Assembly: GCA_002733385.1 (NCBI GenBank)
Contig: NVVO01000037.1
Coordinates: 270-15,112 of the forward strand
DNA: 14,843 nt
From: Robiginitomaculum sp.
Lineage (GTDB): Bacteria > Pseudomonadota > Alphaproteobacteria > Caulobacterales > Maricaulaceae
Direction of reading: 5' to 3'
The notes beneath the pieces were generated by a model. That model saw nothing but the letters and a program-made list of their open reading frames with translations. It had not been told where the DNA came from and did not search any database. Made by a program: the position numbers and the translations under genes. Below, one piece after another: positions 7,233 through 14,724 of the stretch; position 1 is the stretch's first letter, and each line of letters begins with the position of its first letter.

Positions 7233-7381
7233 CTATAATCGTGTTGGTCTGAAACACAAAATCAGTTTTCCCTGCAGCTTATAAGTAAGTTCGCATATAG
7301 TACATTGCCTTAATTTTGATGGTAAAAATTACATCTTGGCATCCTCAAAATTCCCTCAAATACCCAGAATGTCACTTTCTC

Positions 7382-7402
7382 GTGCTACCCCGGTGCTACC
7401 CC
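7382..7402. repeat. Tandem 10-bp direct repeat, candidate integrase arm sites
   Basis: GTGCTACCCC occurs at 7382-7391 and exactly again at 7393-7402, an 11-bp period (one helical turn), 65-85 bp from the tRNA-Arg 3' end. Known: tyrosine integrases bind short arm-type repeats near attachment sites. The assignment to an integrase is inference. The repeat is GC-rich within AT-rich DNA, which makes it stand out. Confidence 0.5.
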
Positions 7403-7422
7403 AAGAGTGTTTTTGACATGTG

Positions 7423-7442
7423 TAAAAATTTATAAATTTTTA
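7423..7442. repeat. Perfect 20-bp AT palindrome beside the presumed attachment site
   Basis: TAAAAATTTATAAATTTTTA is its own reverse complement and lies 25 bp from the tRNA CCA end. It may be a binding site for an integration factor, a bendable site of the IHF kind, or, on the minus strand, part of a new 3' end for the tRNA transcript. The low complexity weakens every reading. Confidence 0.5.
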
Positions 7443-7466
7443 AGTCTTTGTTTTTATTGATAAAAT

Positions 7467-7543
<77 letters not shown>

Positions 7544-7603
7544 TATTGGTTTGCGCTCATGATCACACACAATCACAGACAAGAGCGCGGATTGTAGAAA
7601 TGC

Positions 7604-7632
7604 CCTATAGAGATATCTTAAACCTTTGCCAA
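7604..7632 (-). promoter_or_regulatory. Candidate sigma-70-like promoter for tRNA-Arg
   Basis: On the minus strand TTGGCA (7632-7627) and TATAGG (7609-7604) are 17 bases apart, upstream of the tRNA with room for a leader of about 50 bases. It overlaps the 5' region of the divergently oriented TraB/GumN-family gene. Assigned from consensus likeness only. Confidence 0.3.
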
Positions 7633-7654
7633 GAGCTATTGCGTGCTTTAATAA

Positions 7655-8623
7655 ATGCCTATGATAATAAAAACAACTCACCGCTCAAAAGCCTGGCTCG
7701 CTTTGTTGCTCGTTGGTTTGGTAGCCGTCTTGTTGGCTGGCTGTAGGCCTGGCAGCAATGTGCAAGAAAAAGTGGCAGAAGCTCATAAACGCTATGACGG
7801 GCCGGCGCTTTGGAAAGTTACCGACCACGACAGCGCTTTATTTCTGTTCGGCACGGTGCATTTATTGCCTGACGGGACGGATTGGCAGCGCCGTGATATG
7901 CAAGACGCCTTTGACAATGTCGGCACGGTGTTTTTCGAAACTCCCGACGACGACAAAGCCGCCCTCAAGACCAGTATTTTACAGCGCCAATACGGGTTGT
8001 ACGATAGCGGCGAACGCCTGCGGGACAAGCTGGATGTCGCCAATCTCAACCGCTTGACGGCGGCGGCCCATAATGCCGATGTGCCTTTGGCGCGGCTGGA
8101 AAGTTTTAAACCGTGGCTGGCAGCAGATATTTTAAGCATAGCGGCTGCCGATAAAGCTGGACTTAAATATACCAATTCCGCCGACAGTTATTTGCGTGCC
8201 AAAGCAAAGGCGGCGGGCAAATCCATATATAGCCTCGACACCATTGAAACATATTTTGAAGCGGTGGCCAGCCATCCCGAAGATGAACAAATGCGTGCAT
8301 TTGTGCAAACCATTAAAACTTTTGACACCCTAATTGCCAACACCAAAACCGTGAACGGAGCCTGGCTCATCGGTGATGTGGACAGGCTGGAGAAGGATAT
8401 GATGATACCTGCCCAAAGCCAATCTCCGGAAATTTATGCGGCTCTTTTTACGACGCGCAACGCAAAATGGGTCAAGGTATTGGACGGTTTCATGGACGGT
8501 GATAATAACGCCATGGTCGTGGTTGGCATTGGCCATTTGATCGGCAATGACGGCCTGCCAACCAGGTTCGAGGATCTAGGCTACACGGTCGAACGTGTTC
8601 AGCGTTTCGATTTGCCAAATTAG
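7655..8623 (+). CDS. TraB/GumN family lipoprotein
   Basis: 322 residues, about the family length. Residues 1-30 are a lipoprotein signal: basic start, hydrophobic ALLLVGLVAVL, lipobox LLAGC with Cys30. Then come the TraB/GumN hallmarks: ALWKVTDHDSALFLFGTVHLLPDG (about 51-73, with the GTVH motif) and near the end VVVGIGHLIGNDGLP (about 289-303, with the GxGH motif). Both His motifs are retained, as in members proposed to be metal-dependent proteases related to Tiki/PrgY. The function in bacteria is not established. An in-frame ATG at 7661 (codon 3) is an equally possible start; no strong ribosome site marks either. It converges on aceA with only 24 bases between stops. It is unrelated to conjugative TraB despite the name and lies outside the element. 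Confidence 0.9.
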   Translation: MPMIIKTTHRSKAWLALLLVGLVAVLLAGCRPGSNVQEKVAEAHKRYDGPALWKVTDHDSALFLFGTVHLLPDGTDWQRRDMQDAFDNVGTVFFETPDDDKAALKTSILQRQYGLYDSGERLRDKLDVANLNRLTAAAHNADVPLARLESFKPWLAADILSIAAADKAGLKYTNSADSYLRAKAKAAGKSIYSLDTIETYFEAVASHPEDEQMRAFVQTIKTFDTLIANTKTVNGAWLIGDVDRLEKDMMIPAQSQSPEIYAALFTTRNAKWVKVLDGFMDGDNNAMVVVGIGHLIGNDGLPTRFEDLGYTVERVQRFDLPN

Positions 8624-8647
8624 GGCATTGCCATCATGAACTAGAAG

Positions 8648-10273
8648 CTATGCCACATTGCTAAACTGGTTCATGGTGTTTTTGTGACCGCCGGCTTTTA
8701 GGGCGCGTTCACCTGCCACCATTTCTTTGAAACTGTCGCCGATGTCGGAGCCGACCTCGTGTTGATGTTTGACGGCGGAAACTTCGCGGCGAATTTCTTC
8801 GCGTTGGATGGTGTTGACATAGGCCATCATTTTGTCGTCGCCGAAATACCCCCGCGATAAATCATCCATAAACTTCGCTGTCATATGGAAAGTCGGCAAG
8901 GTGATGAGATTATGAAAAACCCCGGCTTTGGCGGCAATATCGCCTTGAAAACTACGCAGGCGGTTATCGGTTTCGCGGCCCAGATCTGTGTCATCATATT
9001 TGGCTGACATCAGCGCCAGACCTTCAGGATAATCGTCCTCGCTGATTTTGCCCAACGCGATCCAGTCTTCACGAACTTGGCCGCGCAAATTTAGTGTCCA
9101 GTTAAAGGACGGGGAATTGTTATAGGTAAGTTTTGCATCCGGAACGACTTTCTTAATCTCGTCAACCATGCCGCCAATGACGCTGACATCCGGCGTGGCG
9201 GTTTCAATCCACAAAAGATCGGCGCCGCCTTCAGTCAGGCTGGAAATACAATCCTCGATGACGCGCTCCCGGCCCGTATCTGGTTTGAATTTATATAGAC
9301 CATTGGGCAGGCGCACGGGCTTGACCAATTTCCCGCCGAGTTGAAGTGCTACATCGCCTTCGGCCAGCGGATTGTCGCTCGTCACTTCGCTGGTCTCAAG
9401 CCATTTTGTGTACTGGGCCGCACTGTCACCAGGCTCGGTGGAGACCGGGATTTTTTGGGTCAGGCCTGCACCCAGACTATCGGTACGGGCAACAATCACC
9501 CCGTCTTCGACACCCATTTCTTCAAAGGCCAAGCGCACGGCCCGGAGTTTCTCGATAAAATCTTCGCGGGGAACCGTGACCTTGCCGTCCTGATGGCCAC
9601 ACTGCTTGGCGTCCGAGACCTGGTTTTCGATCTGGATACAACAAGCACCAGCCTCGATCATTTTCTTGGACAGTAAATAGGTGGCGTGGGAATTGCCAAA
9701 GCCCGCGTCAATGTCGGCGATGATCGGGACAACATTGCTCTCAAAATCGTCAATGGCTTTTACGGCTTTGTTGGTGGCAATATCGTCGCCGCTGTCTTTG
9801 GCAGTTTTTAGGATTCTGAAAAGATCATTAAGCTCAACCTCGTCGGCTTGGCGCAAAGACGCATAAATCTCGTTGATCAATTCCGGAACGGCGGTTTTCT
9901 CGTGCATGCTTTGATCAGGCAAATGCCCAAACTGGTTGCGCACACCCGCGACCATCCAGCCCGACAGATATACATATGTGCCCTTTGTTGTGCCTTTCAT
10001 GCGTTTGACGGATTTGATCATTTGCTGGGCGTGAAACCCGCTCCAGCAGCCTAAACTTTGAGTGAATTTGGACGTGTCTTTATCATAGGCTTTCATGTCG
10101 CCGCGCATAACTGTCGCCATGTTTTTGGCAATGTCCAAATGGGTTTTATAGGTGTTTTGCAAGCTCAGTTGCACCAGATCGTCGACAGCGATACCGCCCG
10201 GCACGACACCGTCCGGATAGCGCTTGAGGAATTTTTTGAGAGTTTTGGCGTAAGATTTACGTGTGGTCATCAT
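8648..10273 (-). CDS. aceA: Isocitrate lyase
   Basis: 541 residues. It cleaves isocitrate to succinate and glyoxylate, the first step of the glyoxylate shunt. Seen: VPIIADIDAGFGN (182-194, metal-binding Asp), the active-site segment QVSDAKQCGHQDGKV with catalytic Cys225 in KQCGH, VARTDSLGAG, and the C-terminal side YNNSPSFNW (384-392). KQCGH rather than the KKCGH of E. coli, together with the length, places it in the longer Pseudomonas-type isocitrate lyase group. Methylisocitrate lyase is much shorter and is ruled out by length and by pairing with aceB. AAAGGAAACC before the first ATG gives a good ribosome site, which overlaps the aceB stop: the genes are 8 bases apart and form one operon, aceB first. 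Confidence 0.97.
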   Translation of the reverse strand: MMTTRKSYAKTLKKFLKRYPDGVVPGGIAVDDLVQLSLQNTYKTHLDIAKNMATVMRGDMKAYDKDTSKFTQSLGCWSGFHAQQMIKSVKRMKGTTKGTYVYLSGWMVAGVRNQFGHLPDQSMHEKTAVPELINEIYASLRQADEVELNDLFRILKTAKDSGDDIATNKAVKAIDDFESNVVPIIADIDAGFGNSHATYLLSKKMIEAGACCIQIENQVSDAKQCGHQDGKVTVPREDFIEKLRAVRLAFEEMGVEDGVIVARTDSLGAGLTQKIPVSTEPGDSAAQYTKWLETSEVTSDNPLAEGDVALQLGGKLVKPVRLPNGLYKFKPDTGRERVIEDCISSLTEGGADLLWIETATPDVSVIGGMVDEIKKVVPDAKLTYNNSPSFNWTLNLRGQVREDWIALGKISEDDYPEGLALMSAKYDDTDLGRETDNRLRSFQGDIAAKAGVFHNLITLPTFHMTAKFMDDLSRGYFGDDKMMAYVNTIQREEIRREVSAVKHQHEVGSDIGDSFKEMVAGERALKAGGHKNTMNQFSNVA

Positions 10274-10281
10274 GGTTTCCT

Positions 10282-11922
10282 TTAAGTATATTTGAGCAAT
10301 TGTTGGTAGGCGGGTAGGGTGAGAAAGGAGGCAAAATCAATGCTGGTGGCGCATTTCTTGAAAATCTCGGCGGCCTCGGTGTAATGGCCTTTGCGGAAAT
10401 CCGAGACGCTCATGGCGTCTTCCAGTTTTTCGATTTCTTCGGCGTAAATCCGGTCAAACAATTCCGAACTCATTTTGGCCGAACTGCCATCTGCCAGTTT
10501 AACCGCAACGCCGTGGCGGAGCCATTGCCAGATTTGCGAGCGCGATATTTCTGCCGTGGCCGCATCTTCCATCAAATTGTGGATTGGTACGGCCCCGCGA
10601 CCGGAAAGCCAGGCGGCGATATAGATAATGCCGACCGAAATATTGGTACGGATACCGTCTTCGGTGATTGTACCCGTATGGGGGGCCAACATGGACTCCA
10701 CCGTGATTTTTGGGGCTAGCCCTTTGCGCAAAATCTGGTGCGGGCCGGGCATGTGGTCGTTGAAAACGTCCATGGCTACGGGTACCAATCCGGGATGGGC
10801 CACCCAAGTACCGTCGTGCCCGGCCAGAACTTCGCGTTCTTTGTCGGCGCGGACTTTGGCGAAGGCGGCGGCGTTAGCAGCATCGTCGCCCTTGACCGGA
10901 ATTTGCGCGGCCATGCCGCCCATGGCATGGGCGCGGCGGCGGTGACAGGTCTCGATCAGCTTCAGCGAATAAGCCCGTAGAAAATCTTTGTCCATTGTTA
11001 CTTGGGCCCGGTCAGGCAGGACGAAGCCCTTATGATTGCGCAAGCATTTGATATAGGAGAAAATATAATCCCAGCGCCCGCAGTTCAGGCCAGTAATATG
11101 GCTGCGCAATTCATACAGGATTTCGTCCATTTCAAAGGCGGCGGGCAAGGTTTCGATCAGCACGGTGGTTTTTACCGTACCGTGGGCAATGCCAATAAAG
11201 GTTTGTGCAAAATTGATCACATCATTCCAAAGCCGTGCTTCTTTGTGGCTTTCTAGTTTAGGCAAATAATAAAACGGGCCTCGACCTTGTTCAGCCAGAA
11301 GTTTGCCGTTGTGGAAAATATGCAGGCCAAAATCACATAGGCTCGCCGACATGGGGCGACCGTCTACGGTGATATTGGCTTCCTCAAGATGCCAGCCCCG
11401 TGGACGTACCAACATGGTGGCAATTTCGTCGTTCAATTTGTAGTCTTTGCCTTTGGCACGGTCGGTGTGTGTTAATTGCCCACGGGCGAAATCATACATG
11501 TTGATTTGCCCGTCGATCATATTGTCAAAACTTGGGGCGCTAGCGTCCTCAAAATCCGCCATGAACATTTTGGCACCGCAATTGAGCGCATTGATCATCA
11601 TTTTGCGGTCAACCGGCCCGGTGATTTCGACGCGGCGGTCACGCAGGGCCGGGGGGATGGGGTCCACTTCCCACATACCAGCACGGATATGGGCGGTCTC
11701 AGGCAGAAAATCAGGAAATTCACCGTAGTCAAACCGCTCCTGACGATCCTCGCGGTATTCCAGCATATTGCGCCTTGACCGGCCAAACCGGCGCTCTAGG
11801 TCGGCTAGGAACAGGAGGGCATCCGGGGTGAAAATGGTCTCGAAGCCTGGACGTTGTTGCCCCACGACTTTAGCCAGAACCCGGTGGCGGGGAATATCTG
11901 TGTTAGTCGAAATGACGGTCAT
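10282..11922 (-). CDS. aceB: Malate synthase A
   Basis: 546 residues, the usual isoform-A length. It condenses glyoxylate with acetyl-CoA to malate, completing the glyoxylate shunt. Seen: FMADFEDASAP (about 120-130), LVRPRGWHLEE (171-181, with the catalytic Arg region), TVLIETLPAAFEMDEILYEL with Glu257, LNCGRWDYIFSYIKCLRNH with Asp285 (metal site), and HNLMEDAATAEISRSQIWQW with Asp453 as probable catalytic base. On the minus strand AGGGAG sits 6 bases before ATG 11922. It is the first gene of the aceB-aceA operon and is transcribed away from the ScfR-type regulator gene, across an intergenic region full of TTGTAAA repeats. Confidence 0.97.
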   Translation of the reverse strand: MTVISTNTDIPRHRVLAKVVGQQRPGFETIFTPDALLFLADLERRFGRSRRNMLEYREDRQERFDYGEFPDFLPETAHIRAGMWEVDPIPPALRDRRVEITGPVDRKMMINALNCGAKMFMADFEDASAPSFDNMIDGQINMYDFARGQLTHTDRAKGKDYKLNDEIATMLVRPRGWHLEEANITVDGRPMSASLCDFGLHIFHNGKLLAEQGRGPFYYLPKLESHKEARLWNDVINFAQTFIGIAHGTVKTTVLIETLPAAFEMDEILYELRSHITGLNCGRWDYIFSYIKCLRNHKGFVLPDRAQVTMDKDFLRAYSLKLIETCHRRRAHAMGGMAAQIPVKGDDAANAAAFAKVRADKEREVLAGHDGTWVAHPGLVPVAMDVFNDHMPGPHQILRKGLAPKITVESMLAPHTGTITEDGIRTNISVGIIYIAAWLSGRGAVPIHNLMEDAATAEISRSQIWQWLRHGVAVKLADGSSAKMSSELFDRIYAEEIEKLEDAMSVSDFRKGHYTEAAEIFKKCATSIDFASFLTLPAYQQLLKYT

Positions 11923-12005
11923 GGCAAGCTCCCTGATTTTGGTTCAAGCAGTGAGTAGGCGGAAATTAACGAGAAAGCCAGAAACAACGGGTGCATAAGA
12001 ATTGA

Positions 12006-12060
12006 TTGTAAATATAATACTTGTAAATTTGTAAAACTTGTAAATAATACACCTACAAAA
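12006..12060. promoter_or_regulatory. Array of TTGTAAA repeats, candidate operator between aceB and the ScfR-type gene
   Basis: TTGTAAA(T/A) occurs at 12006, 12021, 12029 and 12038, with an inverted match (TACAAAA) at 12054-12060. On the minus strand TATTAT (12019-12014) could serve as a -10 box for aceB, with a TTTACA -35-like copy inside the array at 19 bp, which is a long spacer. Known: the related regulator RamB of Corynebacterium binds TTTGCAAA-like sites at glyoxylate-shunt genes. Inference: these are sites for the adjacent regulator. Confidence 0.5.
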
Positions 12061-12071
12061 CTTTCTGTCAC

Positions 12072-12134
12072 CCCGGGCCTGACCCGGAGCCTCGGCGTTT
12101 ATGTCGAGCTATGAGGTCCCGGGTCAAGCCCGGG
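12072..12134. repeat. GC-rich imperfect palindrome of the dispersed alphaproteobacterial type
   Basis: CCCGGGCCTGACCCGGAGCCTC (first 20 bases 12072-12091) and the arm at 12113-12134 pair over 22 positions with three mismatches, around a 19-base loop. A shorter repeat of CTCGGGATGTCAG follows to 12150. Closely similar arms (CCCGGGCCTGACCCGGG...CCCGGGTCAAGCCCGGG) are familiar as intergenic repeats in many Alphaproteobacteria. It lies between the operator-like array and the regulator start, in the regulator leader, so it could fold in the RNA. Dispersal in this genome cannot be seen from one copy. Confidence 0.7.
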
Positions 12135-12188
12135 ATGCTCGGGATGTCAGAGGGGGAGGTAGGACAATACTTAAGTTGAGACCAAATT

Positions 12189-13613
12189 ATGAGCAAACAA
12201 AAACTTATGATCGGGCCAAGAGTGCGGCGCTTACGCCAGTCCTTGCAAATTACCCAGGCGGTTATGGCCGATGATCTAGGTATCTCCACCAGCTATATGA
12301 ATTTAATCGAACGCAACCAACGACCTATGAGCGCCAAAGTCTTGCTCCGCTTGGCCCAGGTTTACGAAGTTGACATCTCCAAATTATCACCAGAATCCGA
12401 TGTCAAAATGGTTCAGGACATTACCCGAATTTTGAAAAACCCGGCCTACCGCACCTATAATATATCCAACGCAGAAATTAGGGACAGTGTTGGGGTTAGC
12501 CCGGATTTTGCCCGTGCCTTTATTACGCTACATGGGCGGGCAGAGGAATTAACCGTGCGGGCTTCCCTGCGCGATGATCCTTTGGCCGATAGGGATAAGG
12601 TCGAGCTGTTGGAAGAAAGTGCCGGGGCGGTGGAGAATGTGCGCCGGTTTATTCACGACAGCCAGAATTATTTTGATGCCATAGATAGAGCGGCAGAAGA
12701 CACGGCGGACGAGCTTGGTCTTGGCAATCGTCAACCGAATACGGCGCTTACGGACAGATTAAAGGACGCCCACGGGATCAGGGTCAGGATTGTACCCGCA
12801 GATATTATTCCGGGGAAGTTTAGCCTGTTTGATCCCCATGCCAGCCGCCTGAACTTGTCTGAACTGCTGCCGCAATCGGGGCGTAGGTTTCGCATTGCCT
12901 ATCAATTGGGTTTGCTGGAACAGCGCGCATTGATCGATGCGACCATCAGCAAAGCCGCTTTACCGAGCAAAGAAGCGGAGGATTTGGCGCGGCTAAGTCT
13001 GGCCAATTATTTCGCGGCGGCGGTGCTGATGCCTTATGGGCAATTTTTACAAGCTGCGAAAGAAAAACATTATGATGTGGAAATGCTAACCCGGCGGTTT
13101 GACACCAGTTATGAACAAACCGCCCACCGCTTGACCACGCTGCAACGTAAACGGGCCCGAGGCGTGCCGTTCTTTTTTGTGCGGGTGGATATGGCGGGTA
13201 ATATCTCCAAGCGCTTTAGTGCCGGCAAGTTTCATTTTTCGCGGTTTGGCGGCGCGTGTCCTTTGTGGAATATTCATGCTTGCTTCCAAACACCGGGCGA
13301 GACCATCCCGCAAGTGATCGAGATGCCGGACGGCACCCGGTATTTCAGCGTAGCTAGGGCGGTGCTAAGGCCCGAAGGTGCTCATGGTCAGCGGGCGCAA
13401 ATGGTCGCCATTGGCCTGGGCTGTGACATCAAACACGCGGGGGAATTGGTCTATAGCCAAGGCAATGTCGATCTTGCTCCCACACCCATCGGCGTAAACT
13501 GTTATTTGTGTGAACGTCCCGCCTGTCGGTCCCGCGCCCATGCGCCGATCAATAGAAAACTTAAATTTGACGAACGGGCCAGGGACCAATCGATTTTCAG
13601 ATTTGAAGGGTAA
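12189..13613 (+). CDS. ScfR/RamB-like transcriptional regulator of short-chain acyl metabolism
   Basis: 474 residues, the usual length. Three parts: XRE helix-turn-helix at about 10-64 (RVRRLRQSLQITQAVMADDL then TSYMNLIERNQRPMSA), an IrrE-like middle at about 185-310 in which the usual metallopeptidase HExxH is replaced (FRIAYQLGLLEQ, so no zinc protease activity), and a DUF2083 C-terminal domain with conserved Cys: C357 and C365 (CPLWNIHAC), then C438, C441, C446 (NCYLCERPACRSRAH). Known: ScfR and RamB proteins control acetate, propionate and glyoxylate-shunt genes. Divergent orientation to aceBA and the repeat array between them imply it regulates aceBA and itself. The start at 12189 lacks a strong ribosome site; codon 7 (12207) is an alternative. 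It might also regulate other acyl-CoA genes elsewhere. Confidence 0.92.
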   Translation: MSKQKLMIGPRVRRLRQSLQITQAVMADDLGISTSYMNLIERNQRPMSAKVLLRLAQVYEVDISKLSPESDVKMVQDITRILKNPAYRTYNISNAEIRDSVGVSPDFARAFITLHGRAEELTVRASLRDDPLADRDKVELLEESAGAVENVRRFIHDSQNYFDAIDRAAEDTADELGLGNRQPNTALTDRLKDAHGIRVRIVPADIIPGKFSLFDPHASRLNLSELLPQSGRRFRIAYQLGLLEQRALIDATISKAALPSKEAEDLARLSLANYFAAAVLMPYGQFLQAAKEKHYDVEMLTRRFDTSYEQTAHRLTTLQRKRARGVPFFFVRVDMAGNISKRFSAGKFHFSRFGGACPLWNIHACFQTPGETIPQVIEMPDGTRYFSVARAVLRPEGAHGQRAQMVAIGLGCDIKHAGELVYSQGNVDLAPTPIGVNCYLCERPACRSRAHAPINRKLKFDERARDQSIFRFEG

Positions 13614-13624
13614 GTGCAAACGCT

Positions 13625-14308
13625 CTAAATATTTGCGTCGGTGTAAATCAGAATAAGCTGGGCATCTTCATCGGCTTTGAATGTCAAGGTGCTACTTCGC
13701 ATCAGGGTACGTGCCAATACCGGTTTACCATTTGCCGTTCCGCTGCCTTTGCTGAGATAGGCCATAAAGTCACCGCTATGCTCGATCAGTTGCCCTGGAT
13801 TGGCATTTACAACATCGATTTGGGTTTTACTGTAAAATCGGTCATCCTGATTTTTTGCACCGCCGTAAATATGCGTTCGTCGACCCTTGGCGGGCGTATA
13901 GACTTTATAACCTGCAGGTTCACCGGGCTCGTCCGGCAAGACCCATAGTTGGATCATTTGATTTTCCGCTTCATCCGGATTGACCTCGTTGTGCTGAAAA
14001 CCTTCGCCGCCAGCGCGTTGCACCTGAACCATGCCAGCGGGCAGGCCTTGACCGTGCTCAAGTGAACCTGCATGGGTGACATTGCCGCTTACCATAACTG
14101 AGATGACGTCAATCTCACGGTGGGGATGCATGCCTGTTTCGCCCAAAGGCATAAAATTAGCGTCTGCAAGGTAAACGAAATTGCCTACCCTTTTTTGTGC
14201 GCCTAGTTTTTTGTACGGGCCTAATAATTGACCATTGATTACAAATTGGCGCTCTCGCAGACCTGCAAACCCGCCTTGTGGCAATTCATTAAATGTCAAT
14301 ATATCCAC
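13625..14308 (-). CDS. Pirin family bicupin (quercetin 2,3-dioxygenase-like)
   Basis: 227 residues from the GTG at 14308, which has AAGGAG at 6 bases. A longer frame opening with TTG at 14344 would add 12 residues and place that ribosome site inside the gene, so the shorter form is preferred. The N-terminal cupin keeps the pirin metal motif: HPHREIDVISVMVSGNVTHA with two His, and QRAGGEGFQHNEV with the third His and Glu. The second cupin ends TFKADEDAQLILIY. Pirins are cytoplasmic iron proteins; some oxidise quercetin, others modulate regulators or pyruvate metabolism, so substrate is not predictable. It converges on the ScfR-type gene with an 11-base gap. Its pattern (HPHREID rather than HPHRGFE) fits the YhaK-like branch. 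Confidence 0.9.
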   Translation of the reverse strand: MDILTFNELPQGGFAGLRERQFVINGQLLGPYKKLGAQKRVGNFVYLADANFMPLGETGMHPHREIDVISVMVSGNVTHAGSLEHGQGLPAGMVQVQRAGGEGFQHNEVNPDEAENQMIQLWVLPDEPGEPAGYKVYTPAKGRRTHIYGGAKNQDDRFYSKTQIDVVNANPGQLIEHSGDFMAYLSKGSGTANGKPVLARTLMRSSTLTFKADEDAQLILIYTDANI

Positions 14309-14706
14309 GTTCTGCTCCTTTGGTTGATCTTTTGGTAAATTCAATATGATTATTGGGCGGCATTAAGTAAACGTCTATATGTGAAAAACATTAAATCCAA
14401 AGTGATAACAATGATGTGAACCTGGAGGTCATCCTTATTTTCACCGCAGTGGTAGCCCACTCCATTCCAAAAAAATCCGGGTATTTATGATAAGTTGCAC
14501 GCCACATTAGGGCGTCGGTTTTAGCAATGTCCACAGATCCTAAAGCATTTCTTAACGTCGTTTGCTCAACAATCACAAAATTGCCTTAATTGATGTTATA
14601 AGAGTATATTACGATTCTTCGACGGAAATAGCATGCAAAGGCGTTGAAGATGTGCTAGTTTAATTTGTTTAGGGAATGAGAGGGTCGTATATTAGTATAG
14701 GCGGGG
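14309..14706. other. About 400 bases without a confident gene
   Basis: This stretch holds the start region of the pirin gene, a minus-strand frame (14576-14391, GTG start, 61 codons) that I do not regard as a gene, and a candidate promoter at its right end. AT-rich runs at 14577-14640 include ATAAGAGTATATTACG. I see no tRNA, hairpin with T-run, or repeat here. Confidence 0.5.
14665..14693 (+). promoter_or_regulatory. Candidate sigma-70-like promoter for the right-edge lipoprotein gene
   Basis: TTGTTT (14665-14670) and TATATT (14688-14693) are separated by exactly 17 bases. The -10 matches the consensus at 5 of 6 positions, the -35 at 3 of 6. It lies about 30 bases ahead of the first possible start of the lipoprotein gene. 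Confidence 0.4.
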
Positions 14707-14724
14707 ATGTTCAGGGAGGATGAT

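Larger units (their letters stand above)
1..7466. mobile_element. Right-hand part of an integrative conjugative element (ICE) next to tRNA-Arg
   Basis: Seen directly: conjugation genes trbF-trbG-trbI, the DUF2274 and DUF736 genes that habitually travel with them, toxin-antitoxin-type genes and a restriction-type nuclease occupy everything left of a tRNA-Arg gene, whose 3' end faces the block. Everything to the right is housekeeping. Known: ICEs of Proteobacteria commonly integrate at the 3' end of tRNA genes and recreate it. Inferred: position about 7467 is the element/chromosome junction. The element extends beyond the left edge, so its other end, integrase and relaxase cannot be seen. It could instead be a degraded remnant. 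Confidence 0.75.

Noticed and set aside
7382..7402. CRISPR-like repeat
   Set aside because: Only two 10-bp copies with a 1-base spacer; no array structure and no cas genes.
7655..8623. Reading the TraB/GumN gene as conjugative TraB and so extending the element past the tRNA
   Set aside because: The GTVH and GxGH motifs and lipobox are those of the unrelated TraB/GumN (Tiki-like) family; conjugative TraB is a VirB10-type protein, a role already filled by TrbI.
8624..8660. Bidirectional terminator between the TraB/GumN gene and aceA
   Set aside because: Only a GGCAT/ATGCC 5-bp pairing is visible and part of it lies in the aceA 3' end; not supportable.
9341..9676. Plus-strand frames inside aceA and aceB (also 10384-10719, 10628-10945, 11447-11778)
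   Set aside because: They lie opposite the strongly conserved aceA and aceB frames, have no family motifs, and are typical antisense shadows of GC-biased genes.
8648..10273. Methylisocitrate lyase (prpB) as an alternative to isocitrate lyase
   Set aside because: At 541 residues it is far longer than PrpB, carries KQCGH as in Pseudomonas-type isocitrate lyase, and is in an operon with malate synthase.
13614..13640. Short inverted repeat (GCAAA...TTTGC) between the convergent regulator and pirin stops as a shared terminator
   Set aside because: Only 5 bp of stem with a long loop and no T-run; too weak to call.
14391..14576. Minus-strand frame of 61 codons with a GTG start in the gap before the lipoprotein gene
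   Set aside because: No recognisable motif, unusual composition and only a weak AAGG upstream; could be chance in a gap of this size. A small real gene is not excluded.
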